From Microscillaceae bacterium (lineage in GTDB: Bacteria > Bacteroidota > Bacteroidia > Cytophagales > Microscillaceae): DNA of 64,000 nucleotides. Under the pieces are notes generated by a model. That model made no database searches. It worked only from the letters and a program-made list of their open reading frames with translations, and was not told where the DNA came from. The translations under genes were made by a program, and so were the position numbers. The stretch spans positions 1-64,000 of the forward strand of contig DMXI01000092.1 of NCBI GenBank assembly GCA_003483885.1, read 5' to 3'. Below, piece by piece: positions 1 to 10,432 of this stretch (position 1 is its first letter; every line of letters starts with the position of its first letter).

Positions 1-294
1 TATTTTTAATTTGTTGGAAAGGATAACTTTCGCAAAAATGAGAGTGGTGACGACTACTCTTAAAATGACTGATATGACCAATTATTTGAAAGATATATCC
101 AAGTATAATGAATCATTTTTAGTTACTTTGCAACTATAAAACTTACAGACGCTATACGCTGCAGGTACTAACAACGAAAAAATAAAATAATTGCTTGAAA
201 ATGTCCATTACAAGGAAATAAGATAGGTATACAAAGAAAGGATCTTATTACACCCAGCGAATGATTTTTATGGCGATTATATCTATCACAAAAC
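1..294. other. Non-coding upstream region
   Basis: AT-rich sequence before the TonB-dependent receptor gene. I see no open frame of useful length, no convincing hairpin and no clear Bacteroidota promoter motif. It presumably holds the promoter of the receptor gene. Confidence 0.4.
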
Positions 295-2829
295 ATGAAA
301 AAAATACTAGGAATCGTGGTAGGAGTTTGTTTAGGATTGATTACACAGGCACAAACTCTTGACGATCTAACGAACTGTAACGAAGAGAAATTTATTGGAA
401 AAAACTCCGAAACTTACACGCCTCCACGGTATGTGCCAAGGTACGATGCCTGGAAAAAATGGAGTAGAGGACGTAGCAATCGCTTGACTTATACGCTACA
501 AGACAAGCGTTTAGCTTCCATTGGTACGACCATCATCACGGCTGAAGACATTGCTTTGGCTCCTGCCCGTAATTTATTGGATGTACTTGAATTATATGTA
601 CCTGGTGCTCAATGGATCAATGCTGATCAGGGTAAGGTCATAGGTATGCGAGGCTGGATGGCTCCCCGTAATTTACGTTATCAAGTGTTTGTAGATGGGG
701 TCAACGTAAATCAACAAGCCCATAATGGAGCCATTAACGAGCTCGAAAATTGGGATATGGATGATATTGCTCAAATAGAGGTAATCAGAGGTGCAGCTGC
801 GGCCCGTTATGGAGCAGGGGCTATTTCTGGAGTGATCTTGATTACAACTAAAGTAGCGGATAAAGGTAAACAAACTCAAGTAGGAGGAAACTACGTGAGT
901 GGTTATGGCAATTTTGGCGGTAACTTTAAACATACTGTCACCAATGACGATTTATCATTTAGTTTTTTTGGAAGCTGGCAACGCACCCAAGGTGCTACAG
1001 TCAATGCTTTTACGACCAATCCAAGAGGACTTATAGGGCCCGAAGTGGGTTTTATTGGACAAAATTTTCCCTCGTTTTCTGAGTTTTCCCGCCCGGCATT
1101 TACCCAGTTGAGCGATTACAACGATCAACCTCAAATAAAACTTGCTGCAGAGCTGAACATTTTAAATAAATGGAAAGCAAAAGCTCGCTATACTTCGGCT
1201 GGTTCTGCACTGAATGGTGTAGGTGCCCAAAGTCTGGTGCAATCTGGGTTGGTTATTGACTCGGTAACAACCGATGTAAATGGTTTTCCTGTATATAATT
1301 CTTCGCGCGAATTTTCTGGCCTTATCAATGCGAAATCTTTTCGTACTCGCCAAATGATGGCTTCTTTGAGCCGAGAGTGGCATCACCTTGATTCGGCTTC
1401 TAAGCGTGGGTATGTGATTAGAGCACAGGCAAGCTGGAATACTCAAGATTTTGAAGCTAGAGGCGATTCTACTTACACTTATGAGATAGACATTCCTGAA
1501 CCTTTTCGAAATCGCTTGAGCAACCAAGAAGATCCTTTGTACAAAAGGTATAACTTTAGTGAAACCACCCTAGAAGCACAAGTTACTGGGTCGTACATAT
1601 TACCATTTGGGCAAATTGCCCTAGGAGCGGATTATCAGCGAAAAAACATAGGTACTGGCTGGGGAGATGCACCTACTGAAATAAGGTTGGGTGATGGTGG
1701 AATTTTAGTACACTCAGATGATTCACCAGTATATAGGTTGACACAGTATGGAGGGGTAAGCGATACTACTGACTTTTACGGAGTAGGTTTTGTGGGTAAT
1801 GGATGGGTCAGTGACCGTTGGGACTTTTTTGGAGAAGTAAATATTGCACCTGTCAAATGGGCGAGTGTAACTGCCACTACTCGTTTAACCACCCATTCTT
1901 TTAGCAAACCAGCCTGGAATCACCGCTGGTCTTTGAGTTTACCAGTACACGCTGACCACCTATTACAGGTTAATGGGCAAATTGGACATCGGTTGATGAC
2001 CGAGGCTCAACTGCACGAAGTATTTAGCTATGACAAATTGGCTTCACCCGAGCGGTTTACTGGCTTGGAGGCGCGATACCTATTTACACTCAACGATCGC
2101 TGGAGATTTGGCGTTACCTGGTACCAAAACCAATCAGAAATTTCTACTTTAATTCGTCCTCAATGGGAGAACATAGCCACAATTGGGTCTATACAATATC
2201 AGGGTATCGAGGCCGAAGCCAGTTTCAAGACCCGACAGTTGCTCATTCGAGCCAATTATACCCAAGTATTCCAAGGAGGCGTGGAGTTTTTTGATCTGGC
2301 CACAGAAAACTTCATACAAGTAAAATCTATGTATTTGAATAATATTCCCAACGAAATGGCCAAGTTGTTATTCAGATACCGATTTTTTAATCAAAGAGCT
2401 TACATACAAGCCAATGCTCGAGCGATGTGGAACTATGAGTTTGCCAGCTTTGAGACTGGTGAGCTAGCCAATAGGTTATTTGATGCCTGGGAACTAGGAG
2501 CTGAGACTGCTTTTGAATTGGCTACTGTAGAACGTTTCAGAAAGATATACAATGATCAAAATGCTTATACTTTAGATGCGCGACTGGATTTATCAGCATC
2601 TCTGAAGATTAGCGAAAATATTACGATATCAGGCTATATTTTGAACTTACTGTCTACCAATAACGCCCGACGGTATACTTTCAGTGATGGTGTGCAAACC
2701 AATGAATTGAGTGCGGCGGATGCTTCCAAAGGAATAACTCCTTTGACGGAGTTTTTGTATGCATATCAGCGACTGAAGTTTATAGAAGAACCCACTGTAT
2801 TTGGGGTAAGAGTAAAACTCACATTTTAA
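295..2829 (+). CDS. TonB-dependent outer membrane receptor
   Basis: An 844-residue protein with a signal peptide (about residues 1-20, ending ITQAQ). A plug domain follows at roughly residues 65-185, with typical elements such as DVLELYVPG, FVDGVNV, IEVIRGAAAARYGAGAISG and ILITTK. The rest is a long beta-barrel region rich in aromatic and Gly residues, ending in the terminal Phe (VRVKLTF) usual for barrel insertion. Such receptors import ligands across the outer membrane using TonB energy. The N-terminal carboxypeptidase-like domain of SusC proteins is absent and no SusD neighbour is present, so this is not a classical polysaccharide-utilisation pair. The ligand cannot be told from sequence. 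A repeat-family hairpin starts about nine bases after the stop. Confidence 0.9.
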   Translation: MKKILGIVVGVCLGLITQAQTLDDLTNCNEEKFIGKNSETYTPPRYVPRYDAWKKWSRGRSNRLTYTLQDKRLASIGTTIITAEDIALAPARNLLDVLELYVPGAQWINADQGKVIGMRGWMAPRNLRYQVFVDGVNVNQQAHNGAINELENWDMDDIAQIEVIRGAAAARYGAGAISGVILITTKVADKGKQTQVGGNYVSGYGNFGGNFKHTVTNDDLSFSFFGSWQRTQGATVNAFTTNPRGLIGPEVGFIGQNFPSFSEFSRPAFTQLSDYNDQPQIKLAAELNILNKWKAKARYTSAGSALNGVGAQSLVQSGLVIDSVTTDVNGFPVYNSSREFSGLINAKSFRTRQMMASLSREWHHLDSASKRGYVIRAQASWNTQDFEARGDSTYTYEIDIPEPFRNRLSNQEDPLYKRYNFSETTLEAQVTGSYILPFGQIALGADYQRKNIGTGWGDAPTEIRLGDGGILVHSDDSPVYRLTQYGGVSDTTDFYGVGFVGNGWVSDRWDFFGEVNIAPVKWASVTATTRLTTHSFSKPAWNHRWSLSLPVHADHLLQVNGQIGHRLMTEAQLHEVFSYDKLASPERFTGLEARYLFTLNDRWRFGVTWYQNQSEISTLIRPQWENIATIGSIQYQGIEAEASFKTRQLLIRANYTQVFQGGVEFFDLATENFIQVKSMYLNNIPNEMAKLLFRYRFFNQRAYIQANARAMWNYEFASFETGELANRLFDAWELGAETAFELATVERFRKIYNDQNAYTLDARLDLSASLKISENITISGYILNLLSTNNARRYTFSDGVQTNELSAADASKGITPLTEFLYAYQRLKFIEEPTVFGVRVKLTF

Positions 2830-2837
2830 TGACTATG

Positions 2838-2892
2838 CTAAGTACTGTGGAACATAAGTTTTTACTGTTTTACGTCGGGTTGTGAAGACACA
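2838..2892 (+). repeat. 3'-UTR hairpin repeat, copy A
   Basis: Two blocks are shared exactly with another site in reverse orientation. Bases 2843-2866 match 50985-51008 and bases 2874-2892 match 50956-50974, both on the opposite strand. The second block carries the core GTCGGGTTGT, which recurs at 62191. A partial inverted copy of the first block follows at about 2920-2942. It sits directly after the receptor gene in the same orientation, so it may act in mRNA 3'-end formation. Confidence 0.7.
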
Positions 2893-2982
2893 AGCAACTC
2901 GAGTAACAATCAAATAGAAACTTATTGATGTTCCAAAGTGCTAAATTAACGAACACCTAAATCGCTGCATTACATAATATTT

Positions 2983-5900
2983 ATGAGAGTACGGATCAAA
3001 TTTTTATTCACTTTATGTCTGACCTGGGGTTTACTAGGTATGCTTCAGGCTCAGGTGCCACAAGAACATTACGCCAATTGGTTTTTTGGAGAAAATGCGG
3101 GGTTGAGTTTTAAGCAAGGTGCTACTTCTTATATAGGAGTAGAGGCTACCAAGAGTGGTGCATTAAAAAGTTTGGAAGGCTGTTCGGCCATTTCAGACGA
3201 TGCAGGCAAATTACGTTTTTACACCAATGGATTGACCGTTTGGACCAAAGAACACCGACAAATGGTAAACGGTTTTGGTATCAAGGGAGACACCAGTTCT
3301 ACCCAGTCGGTAATGATTCTCCCTCAGCCCAAAAGGCCCGACATGTACTACATCTTTACCTTGACACAAGGGGTTACCGGAAATGACTTATACTACTCGA
3401 TCGTGGATATGACCAAACAAAAAGGGTTTGGAGAAGTCGTTTCTCGCAATGTATTGGTAGCAAATAATATGTCAGAGAGGCTTTCTACCATTGTAAAAAA
3501 TAACGGAGATGATTACTGGCTTGTAACACACGAAGCGAATAGTAATCGCTTTTTTACATTTTCGTTTGACCAAAATGGGGTAAATACTATACCTATCATT
3601 AGCCAGGTAGGATCGAGGCACGTGGGTACCTGTGGTAGTATTGGATATATGAAGGTACGCTGTAATATTCTGGCAGTGGCTATTTCCAATTGTGCGATTG
3701 CCAGCGATGATGATAGAGTAGAGTTGTTTAGATTTGATAACAGTGCCGGAAGGGTACTGAACCACATAAAAACCTATAATATTCCCAATGCCTATGGGGT
3801 AGAGTTTAATGCAGAGGGGTCAATGTTGTATGTTTCGGGTTGGCACGGCGGTAACTTATGGGTGATTGATCTGGGGCTTGAGAAAGAACGAATAATTGCC
3901 ACTTCTAATGCTTATGGTAACCTGAGTGAAATCAATAGTTTTGGAGCACTCATGATGGGGCCTGATGGGAGAATTTACCTGGCAAAGAATAAGTCTGGTT
4001 TTATAGATGTAATTGATGAAAAAGGCGTTTATAGGCCTAATGAAATTAGCTTAGAGGGCAAAAAAAGTCGTTTTGGTTTACCAAACACACCTCAGTTTCA
4101 CTGTACCGATGATGGCGGCGGTGGCGGAGGAGGTGGTGGTGGCTGCTCTCTTCAGCCTAGTTTTATTGAGCTCAACGATACCATTTGCATGAATTATGAT
4201 GTAAAGGTTACGGCCAAGAATGTAGCACCTCCCAATAGTTTGGTGAGTGGCGATGTGTTATGGCATTTTGGTGATCCACGCCTGGATTCATTGGGTAACA
4301 TCAGTACCAGCAACCCAGCTTACCATCGCTATGAATATCCAGGGGTGTATTACATTAAATTATACCGTAAATGCACTAATTCCACCAATTATATATTAGC
4401 GGATATCAAACCTGTTTGGGTATTTGATTGTGCGGGTATTGTGGCCAATAATGTATGTATTGGTGATTCTACTCGATTTGCTTTTGTAAATAGTAATAAT
4501 TTGGCCATTACATCTATTACCTGGGACTTTGGCGATCCCTCCTCGGGTGTAAACAATACCTCTAATTTATTAAATCCGAAACATTTGTATACCCGGGCGG
4601 GCATTTATGTGGTGACGGCGAGGGTAGTGTATGCCAATGGATATACCCGCACTTATGTTAGACAAATAGAGGTATACGCTCCGCCAGTATTAGATTTGGG
4701 CGAGGATATCAATATGTGTGAAGGAGATGTCTTGCCTGCAATTTATGATCAATGCCGACTAGATAGCACTGTGACGGATTACCTCTGGCATGATGGAAGT
4801 ACAAAATGTTATTACCTACCCAACGGAAACGAAGACTTTGTGTCATTAACCGTTACCCGATTGGGTTGCCAGGCCACCGACACGGTGTGGGTGCTACGTG
4901 ATAGTTTATCTTTAGGGCCAGATCGCCGAATATGCCCAGGCGATTCAGTGGTTTTAGTGCCTAATGGTCGTTGGGAAACTTATAAATGGAGCACTGGGGA
5001 TGATACCACCACTATTTCTACTGACGAGACTTTGGTAGTAAAAACTGCCGGAAAGTTTGTGCTTACAGCCAGTAGAAGAGGGTGTACTTTGAGCGATACC
5101 GTTGAGGTATTCCTGACTACGCCGCCTGACCCTCGTTTTCCAGCGGATACTTTGATTTGTCCACCTGATCAATCCTTGTTTTTAAATGTAACTCAAGCCG
5201 ATACGGCGGTCACTTATTTATGGTCCAATGGTTCTGGAGCTCCATTCCAATTGATTACTGAATCGGGACTCTATTGGGTAGAGATTACCAAAGGTGATTG
5301 TAAGCGGCGTGATTCTATCAATGTGCGCATTGTAGAACCGCTGCGACTACCAGATACTACGTACGCTTGTTCGGCTGATAGTCTCACTACTTTATCGGGT
5401 AATGTGGGCGTTTCTGGAGCTAGTTATTTGTGGAATACTGGCGATACCACCTCTTTTATTATTACCAAAACCCGAGGCTGGTATAAGGTAACAGCCACTG
5501 TGGATGATTGTATACAAACTGATTCTACCTTTCTGGATTATGGGGTGAGGCCTGAAGTAGACCTAGGCAATGATACGACCTTGTGTGAGGGGCCACTTAT
5601 TTTGAATGCTTTTCAAAGCGGGAAAAACTATACCTATACTTGGAACAATAGAGTCCTTGGTCCGATCAACGAGATTACCGAAACAGGCTTATATATTGTG
5701 ACTGTATCTAACGATACTTGTTCAGTGACCGATTCCATACAAGTAACCATTCCCGAACTGGAGCTAGGCGATGACTTAACGGTATGTTTGGGTGAGGAAG
5801 TTTATCTCAAACCTCAAAAAATTACGCCAGGGGCTACTTATACCTGGAATACCTTGCAAACCGGGGACTCTATACAGGTATTTTCAAGTGGCAAATACTA

Positions 5901-7923
5901 TGTCACGATGACCTTTGAAAGCTGTACCTTATCCGATACAGTCAATGTGACCTTTGTGTCCAAATCGGAACCTGACCTGGGGTCGGATACCCTACTGTGT
6001 AATCCAAATGAACCCTTGGTATTGCGTACTGGAGTAAACGATCCAGGAGCGAGCTATTTGTGGAGCAATGGCTCCACTGATTCTACCCTGGTGGCCGATT
6101 CAAGCGGGATATACTGGGTAGAAGTCAGCAATGGTGATTGTGTGGGCAGAGATACCATTAGAGTTGATTATCTGGAAATAAAATTCCCTAAAGATACGAC
6201 GGCTTGCCTCGGAGAGCGGGTATTATTAGACGCGCAACAATCCTTATTTGCGACTTACTTATGGCAAGATGGCTCGGTTTCGCCCGTTTTTCTGGCTCGC
6301 ACAGCAGGTACGTATTGGGTAGATATTACGATGGGTGGATGTTCGAGGAGGGACAGCATAGAAGTATCATTTGCCAATGGAATTGTACTGGATTTGGGAG
6401 CAGATACGACCATTTGTGGCATCCAGCCGCTGGTGCTACGGTCGGGTAACCCAAATACGATGTGGTCTACTGGAGAAACTGGTGATAGCATTACGGTCAG
6501 TACCACGGGTGTTTATGTAGCTAGAGTAGACAATGGCGGTTGTACCACCCAAAGCGCCATACGAGTAACCTATTTGAATGATAGCGCCTTTGACTTAGGC
6601 CCTGATCAAACCATTTGTGATCAGGATTCCTATGTGATAGATGCCTCGCAAGGAATCAGTCCAGGGATTGATCCATCCATTGTCAAGTATTTGTGGGAAG
6701 ATGGGGACACGACTGCTTTCAAGTTTGTCGACCAACCTGGGTGGTACAAACTCAAAGTAAGTTTTACAGCCTCATGTCTTTATGAGAAAACCGATTCTAT
6801 ATATGTAAGCTTTGGGATTACACCTACCGTAGATTTGGGGAATGATCAATTCCTTTGTGCGGGTGAAACCGTCACTTTAGATGCCACTTCTTCTTTGAGC
6901 AATGTGACTTATTTGTGGCAGGATGGTAGTACGGGGTCTACTTACAATGTAACAACCTCAGGCAATTATTGGGTAAAAGTAACCAACAATGGTTGTTCGG
7001 TAACCGATGCCGTAAATATTGTGTACATCGATGATTTCACCTTGGGTCCAGACCGAGTAGTATGCGATGGACAAGCTATATTATTGAATGCCTTTACTCA
7101 AGGGGCTACCAGTTACTTGTGGCAAGACGGAAGTACCAGTCCAGCCATTCGGGTAGATCAGTCAGGACTTTATTGGGTAGAGGTAAGTAATGGACGATGT
7201 ACCACCCGAGATTCAGTTCAAATAGATTTTGTGCCACAACCTGCGGTAGATTTAGGGCAAGATACAGTAGTGTGTAACGCGGCCCAATACATCATTAGGT
7301 TTAATGCCGAAGCAGGCGCTAACTATGTATGGAATGATGGCTCTACAGCGGATTCGTTGGTGGCTAAAAAATCGGGCTGGTATTGGGTAGAAGCATCGCG
7401 AAGTGCTTGTGTAAACCGAGATTCTGTCTTTGTGTTTTTGCCTAGTATATATTTGAATCTAGGAGCCGATACCACCATTTGCGAGGGTACTTCGCTGGTG
7501 CTTGGCAATGCCCCAGTAGAAGGGGTAACCTACCAGTGGAATACAGGCGAAACCAGTGCTATGATTACGGTAACCCAAGCTGGAGATTACTTCCTGGAAG
7601 CTACGATCAATGGCTGCGTGTTCAGAGATCGGATGAGGCTAACCGTCAGGGTATGTGATCCTACGACCGATAATTTGTTTATTCCTAACATTATCACGCC
7701 TAATAATGATGGTAAAAACGATCAGTTTGTGATTGAGGGAATCTCTAACAAAGGTTGGACAATGACAATCTACAACCGTTGGGGAACTCAGATTTATCAG
7801 ACCGATAATTATCAGAATAAGTGGGGAGGAGACGGGTTCCCGGCTGGATTGTACTATTACCACCTGAAGCATCCTACCGATGCTGACAAACGCTATAAGG
7901 GTTGGGTAAAAATATTGAGGTAA
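2983..7923 (+). CDS. Giant surface protein with PKD/Ig-like repeats and type B T9SS C-terminal domain
   Basis: A 1646-residue exported protein with a signal peptide of about 23 residues. Residues 25-375 form a propeller-like N-terminal region (WFFGENAGLSF opening). A run of ten glycines at 378-387 acts as a linker to PKD-like domains around 395-570. Fourteen repeats of roughly 70-90 residues follow. Each opens with a form of LGxDxxxC, has a YLWxxGST-type core and ends GxYWVxVxxxxC. From about residue 1559 comes the gliding-motility-associated C-terminal domain (FIPNIITPNNDGKND, IYNRWG, PAGLYYYH), the type B sorting signal of the type IX secretion system. It is probably a cell-surface adhesin. 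A strong terminator follows. Confidence 0.92.
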   Translation: MRVRIKFLFTLCLTWGLLGMLQAQVPQEHYANWFFGENAGLSFKQGATSYIGVEATKSGALKSLEGCSAISDDAGKLRFYTNGLTVWTKEHRQMVNGFGIKGDTSSTQSVMILPQPKRPDMYYIFTLTQGVTGNDLYYSIVDMTKQKGFGEVVSRNVLVANNMSERLSTIVKNNGDDYWLVTHEANSNRFFTFSFDQNGVNTIPIISQVGSRHVGTCGSIGYMKVRCNILAVAISNCAIASDDDRVELFRFDNSAGRVLNHIKTYNIPNAYGVEFNAEGSMLYVSGWHGGNLWVIDLGLEKERIIATSNAYGNLSEINSFGALMMGPDGRIYLAKNKSGFIDVIDEKGVYRPNEISLEGKKSRFGLPNTPQFHCTDDGGGGGGGGGGCSLQPSFIELNDTICMNYDVKVTAKNVAPPNSLVSGDVLWHFGDPRLDSLGNISTSNPAYHRYEYPGVYYIKLYRKCTNSTNYILADIKPVWVFDCAGIVANNVCIGDSTRFAFVNSNNLAITSITWDFGDPSSGVNNTSNLLNPKHLYTRAGIYVVTARVVYANGYTRTYVRQIEVYAPPVLDLGEDINMCEGDVLPAIYDQCRLDSTVTDYLWHDGSTKCYYLPNGNEDFVSLTVTRLGCQATDTVWVLRDSLSLGPDRRICPGDSVVLVPNGRWETYKWSTGDDTTTISTDETLVVKTAGKFVLTASRRGCTLSDTVEVFLTTPPDPRFPADTLICPPDQSLFLNVTQADTAVTYLWSNGSGAPFQLITESGLYWVEITKGDCKRRDSINVRIVEPLRLPDTTYACSADSLTTLSGNVGVSGASYLWNTGDTTSFIITKTRGWYKVTATVDDCIQTDSTFLDYGVRPEVDLGNDTTLCEGPLILNAFQSGKNYTYTWNNRVLGPINEITETGLYIVTVSNDTCSVTDSIQVTIPELELGDDLTVCLGEEVYLKPQKITPGATYTWNTLQTGDSIQVFSSGKYYVTMTFESCTLSDTVNVTFVSKSEPDLGSDTLLCNPNEPLVLRTGVNDPGASYLWSNGSTDSTLVADSSGIYWVEVSNGDCVGRDTIRVDYLEIKFPKDTTACLGERVLLDAQQSLFATYLWQDGSVSPVFLARTAGTYWVDITMGGCSRRDSIEVSFANGIVLDLGADTTICGIQPLVLRSGNPNTMWSTGETGDSITVSTTGVYVARVDNGGCTTQSAIRVTYLNDSAFDLGPDQTICDQDSYVIDASQGISPGIDPSIVKYLWEDGDTTAFKFVDQPGWYKLKVSFTASCLYEKTDSIYVSFGITPTVDLGNDQFLCAGETVTLDATSSLSNVTYLWQDGSTGSTYNVTTSGNYWVKVTNNGCSVTDAVNIVYIDDFTLGPDRVVCDGQAILLNAFTQGATSYLWQDGSTSPAIRVDQSGLYWVEVSNGRCTTRDSVQIDFVPQPAVDLGQDTVVCNAAQYIIRFNAEAGANYVWNDGSTADSLVAKKSGWYWVEASRSACVNRDSVFVFLPSIYLNLGADTTICEGTSLVLGNAPVEGVTYQWNTGETSAMITVTQAGDYFLEATINGCVFRDRMRLTVRVCDPTTDNLFIPNIITPNNDGKNDQFVIEGISNKGWTMTIYNRWGTQIYQTDNYQNKWGGDGFPAGLYYYHLKHPTDADKRYKGWVKILR

Positions 7924-7947
7924 TTAATTATCATTACCTTTCAAAAG

Positions 7948-7980
7948 CCTCTGTTTGTGTTGATAAGCAGAGGTTTTTTT
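7948..7980 (+). terminator. Intrinsic terminator after the giant surface protein
   Basis: Stem CCTCTG (7948-7953) pairs with CAGAGG (7968-7973), can be extended by further pairs, and is followed by a run of eight T. Confidence 0.85.
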
Positions 7981-8047
7981 TGTGGCCTATTGGGGGAAAC
8001 AAGGCTAAAATGGGTCACAAGACATACCAATACCTAATAAAAACACT

Positions 8048-9193
8048 ATGAAAACTGATTTGAAATGGATACTACTGGCACTTTGTTGCTTGTCGGTAAC
8101 GACTGGCTTTGGCCAAAAACTCACCCGTTACCTAGGCGTTGATGGAAGACATATAGGATTAGTAAATGAAACCTATAAAATTGTACAACCTGCCAATCAT
8201 TACGCAATTTCTGAACACAAATTTGGTTACGAAATAAGGAATAAACGGAGTGCTCGAGGGTTTTTGAACCGAGCAGGAGAAGTAACGATACCTTGCGAAA
8301 ATAGCGGAACCTATTTATGGGAAACCCAGGATTTGTTTTGGGTAAAAGAAAATGACTTATGGGGGCTAATTGATCCAAAAACTGGGAAAGTTTTGTTTAC
8401 CCCTCAATTCACAACGCTTTTAAAATTAGATAAGGAAACAGCTTTTGTAAAAAATGCTCAGGGCTTATACGGCAGAATAAAAGCCGATGGAACTGTTTTG
8501 ATTCCTGTTATTTACGCTTACCTCGAGGTGGGCAATAAAGGATTATTAGCTGCTTGTAAGCAACTAGGGAAGTATGGCTACATTAATCCACAAGGGCAAG
8601 TAATAATTCCGTTGATTTATAAAGGCATTTACCCTTTTATGAAGGGAAAGGGTTATGTGACAAAAGATGGTGAAAACTGGATGGCAATAGATGCTTCTGG
8701 TAAAGTGATTAGTAAAGTAAAAGGGATAATGCCACCACCACCGCCAAACCTACAAGAAGAAATGTTTTCTCCCTGGATTTTATGGGAGCCTAAGATCAAG
8801 AGTGCGTACCCAGTATTTAGAGGAAACAACATTAAAAAGCAGGTAAAAAAGAAAAAGGTATTACGTGCTACCTACTATGATTATCGCGATTATCTACAAA
8901 AAACAATCAACCTTTTTGCCTCAAGAAATTTACGTTTCCCCCGTAAAGCACACCGAAAAAAAATACAGGGCAAAGTTAAACTTCAGTTTATGATGACTGA
9001 AAAAGGGGTGCTAAATGACATAAAAGTGTTACAAGGGCTTCCTTCTGGCTGTAACGAAGAAGCGATTCGTTTGCTTCGGGCCATCCCCAAATGGATACCT
9101 GCGCAAGACGATGGTCCAATTGCCTCGCTTAATATGGTAGAAATCACATTTGACTATACCCAATACAATAGAAGGGGAAAAAGAAAACGTTAG
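8048..9193 (+). CDS. WG-like repeat protein with TonB C-terminal-like domain (paralogue 1)
   Basis: A 381-residue exported protein with a signal peptide ending near TGFGQ. The N-terminal two thirds hold WG-like units (LWGLIDPKTGKVLF, KYGYINPQGQVIIP). The last ~95 residues resemble the TonB C-terminal energy-transducer fold (KIQGKVKLQF, VLQGLPSGCNEEAIRLL, IPKWIPA). No transmembrane anchor other than the signal peptide is visible, so it is probably periplasmic or surface exposed rather than a true TonB. It is the first of three tandem paralogues. The signal-peptide DNA and the leader just before the start are nearly identical to those of the next gene, indicating recent duplication. Function unknown. 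Confidence 0.85.
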   Translation: MKTDLKWILLALCCLSVTTGFGQKLTRYLGVDGRHIGLVNETYKIVQPANHYAISEHKFGYEIRNKRSARGFLNRAGEVTIPCENSGTYLWETQDLFWVKENDLWGLIDPKTGKVLFTPQFTTLLKLDKETAFVKNAQGLYGRIKADGTVLIPVIYAYLEVGNKGLLAACKQLGKYGYINPQGQVIIPLIYKGIYPFMKGKGYVTKDGENWMAIDASGKVISKVKGIMPPPPPNLQEEMFSPWILWEPKIKSAYPVFRGNNIKKQVKKKKVLRATYYDYRDYLQKTINLFASRNLRFPRKAHRKKIQGKVKLQFMMTEKGVLNDIKVLQGLPSGCNEEAIRLLRAIPKWIPAQDDGPIASLNMVEITFDYTQYNRRGKRKR

Positions 9194-9259
9194 ACAATTA
9201 AAAATCACTTTGAAAACTTCCAACCTTCTAATTATTACCAATAACTAATAAAAACACGG

Positions 9260-10420
9260 ATGAAAACTGATTTGAAATGGATATTACTGGCACTTTATTG
9301 TTTGCCAGTAACGACTGGCTTTGGCCAAAAACTCAAACCTTATTTGGCTGCTCAAGGAAAAAGTTTAGGATTTGTCAATGAAACCTACGAAATGGTTACT
9401 CCACCTATTTATAAGGCTATTTACAAGCAGAAATTTGGCTATTGGGTCGAGGAAAGCGCTACCCGCAAAGAGGGATATTTAAGCGAAAGCGGAAAGGTCG
9501 TCATCCCTTGCAAATACCAGGAATTAAAAAAATGGCAAACGCAGGGTTTATACTGGATCAAAGAAAATAATTTATGGGGATTGGCCAATCCAAAAAACGG
9601 AAGAATTTTATTTAAGCCCCAGTTTTCACGCATTTATGCGATATACAAGCAAAGAGCCCACGTGATTAATGCAAAAGGCCGGAAGGGAATTATTCAGTCG
9701 GATGGAACATTTTTAGTGCCTGCAATTTACAAAGAGCTTGAAGATCGCAAGAAGGGGCTGTTGTTGGCACGCAACCCACAAGGCAAGTATGGTTACCTGA
9801 ATCAGCAAGGGAAAATCACCTTGCCTTTTGTCTATGTCGATGCCCGTGAGTTTGGTAGTGATCAACACGCTTTTGTTACCAAGGACAATAAACATTGGCT
9901 GGAGATAGATACTACCGGGAAAAAAATCAAAGAGGTTACTTATGCCATTCCACCCGATATGGTAAAAGAATATGACATCCCTGAACCAGTGTTTATATTC
10001 TACGAAACCATCAAAGCCTATCCGATATTTAAGAAAGATTATGGGGTGAAAAAACACATCCCAAAGGTGATCAGAGATGAATACAATACATTTAGAACGA
10101 AGAATTATCAGGGAAGCTTACAACCACTCTTGAATCGATTTGCCATAGATAGTTTACAGTTTCCACGCAAAGCTCGCCGAAAAAAAATACAAGGCAAAGT
10201 GAAACTACAATTTGTTATTACCGAAAAAGGAACACTTAAAAACATCAAGGTGTTAGAAGGGCTTCCCTATGGCTGCAACGAAGAAGCCATTCGTGTACTT
10301 CGGGCTGTTCCTGCTTGGGGAGTAGCTCGTCACGGTTATGCCATCACCTCTATCAATACCGTGGAAATAGCTTTTGACTATACTCAGTACAATCGCAAAG
10401 GAAGGAGAAAAAAAGACTAA
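9260..10420 (+). CDS. WG-like repeat protein with TonB C-terminal-like domain (paralogue 2)
   Basis: A 386-residue protein built like the preceding gene: signal peptide MKTDLKWILLALYCLPV, WG-like repeats (LWGLANPKNGRILF, KYGYLNQQGKITLP) and a C-terminal TonB-like domain (KIQGKVKLQFVITEKG, GLPYGCNEEAIRVLRAVPAW). The gene lies 66 bases after paralogue 1 and only a few bases before paralogue 3, so the three are likely co-transcribed. The repeats match the middle of paralogue 1 only moderately, whereas the signal peptide and TonB-like domain are strongly conserved. This suggests the WG part is the variable, specificity-determining part. No known function. Confidence 0.85.
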   Translation: MKTDLKWILLALYCLPVTTGFGQKLKPYLAAQGKSLGFVNETYEMVTPPIYKAIYKQKFGYWVEESATRKEGYLSESGKVVIPCKYQELKKWQTQGLYWIKENNLWGLANPKNGRILFKPQFSRIYAIYKQRAHVINAKGRKGIIQSDGTFLVPAIYKELEDRKKGLLLARNPQGKYGYLNQQGKITLPFVYVDAREFGSDQHAFVTKDNKHWLEIDTTGKKIKEVTYAIPPDMVKEYDIPEPVFIFYETIKAYPIFKKDYGVKKHIPKVIRDEYNTFRTKNYQGSLQPLLNRFAIDSLQFPRKARRKKIQGKVKLQFVITEKGTLKNIKVLEGLPYGCNEEAIRVLRAVPAWGVARHGYAITSINTVEIAFDYTQYNRKGRRKKD

Positions 10421-10432
10421 CCGATGAGATGT

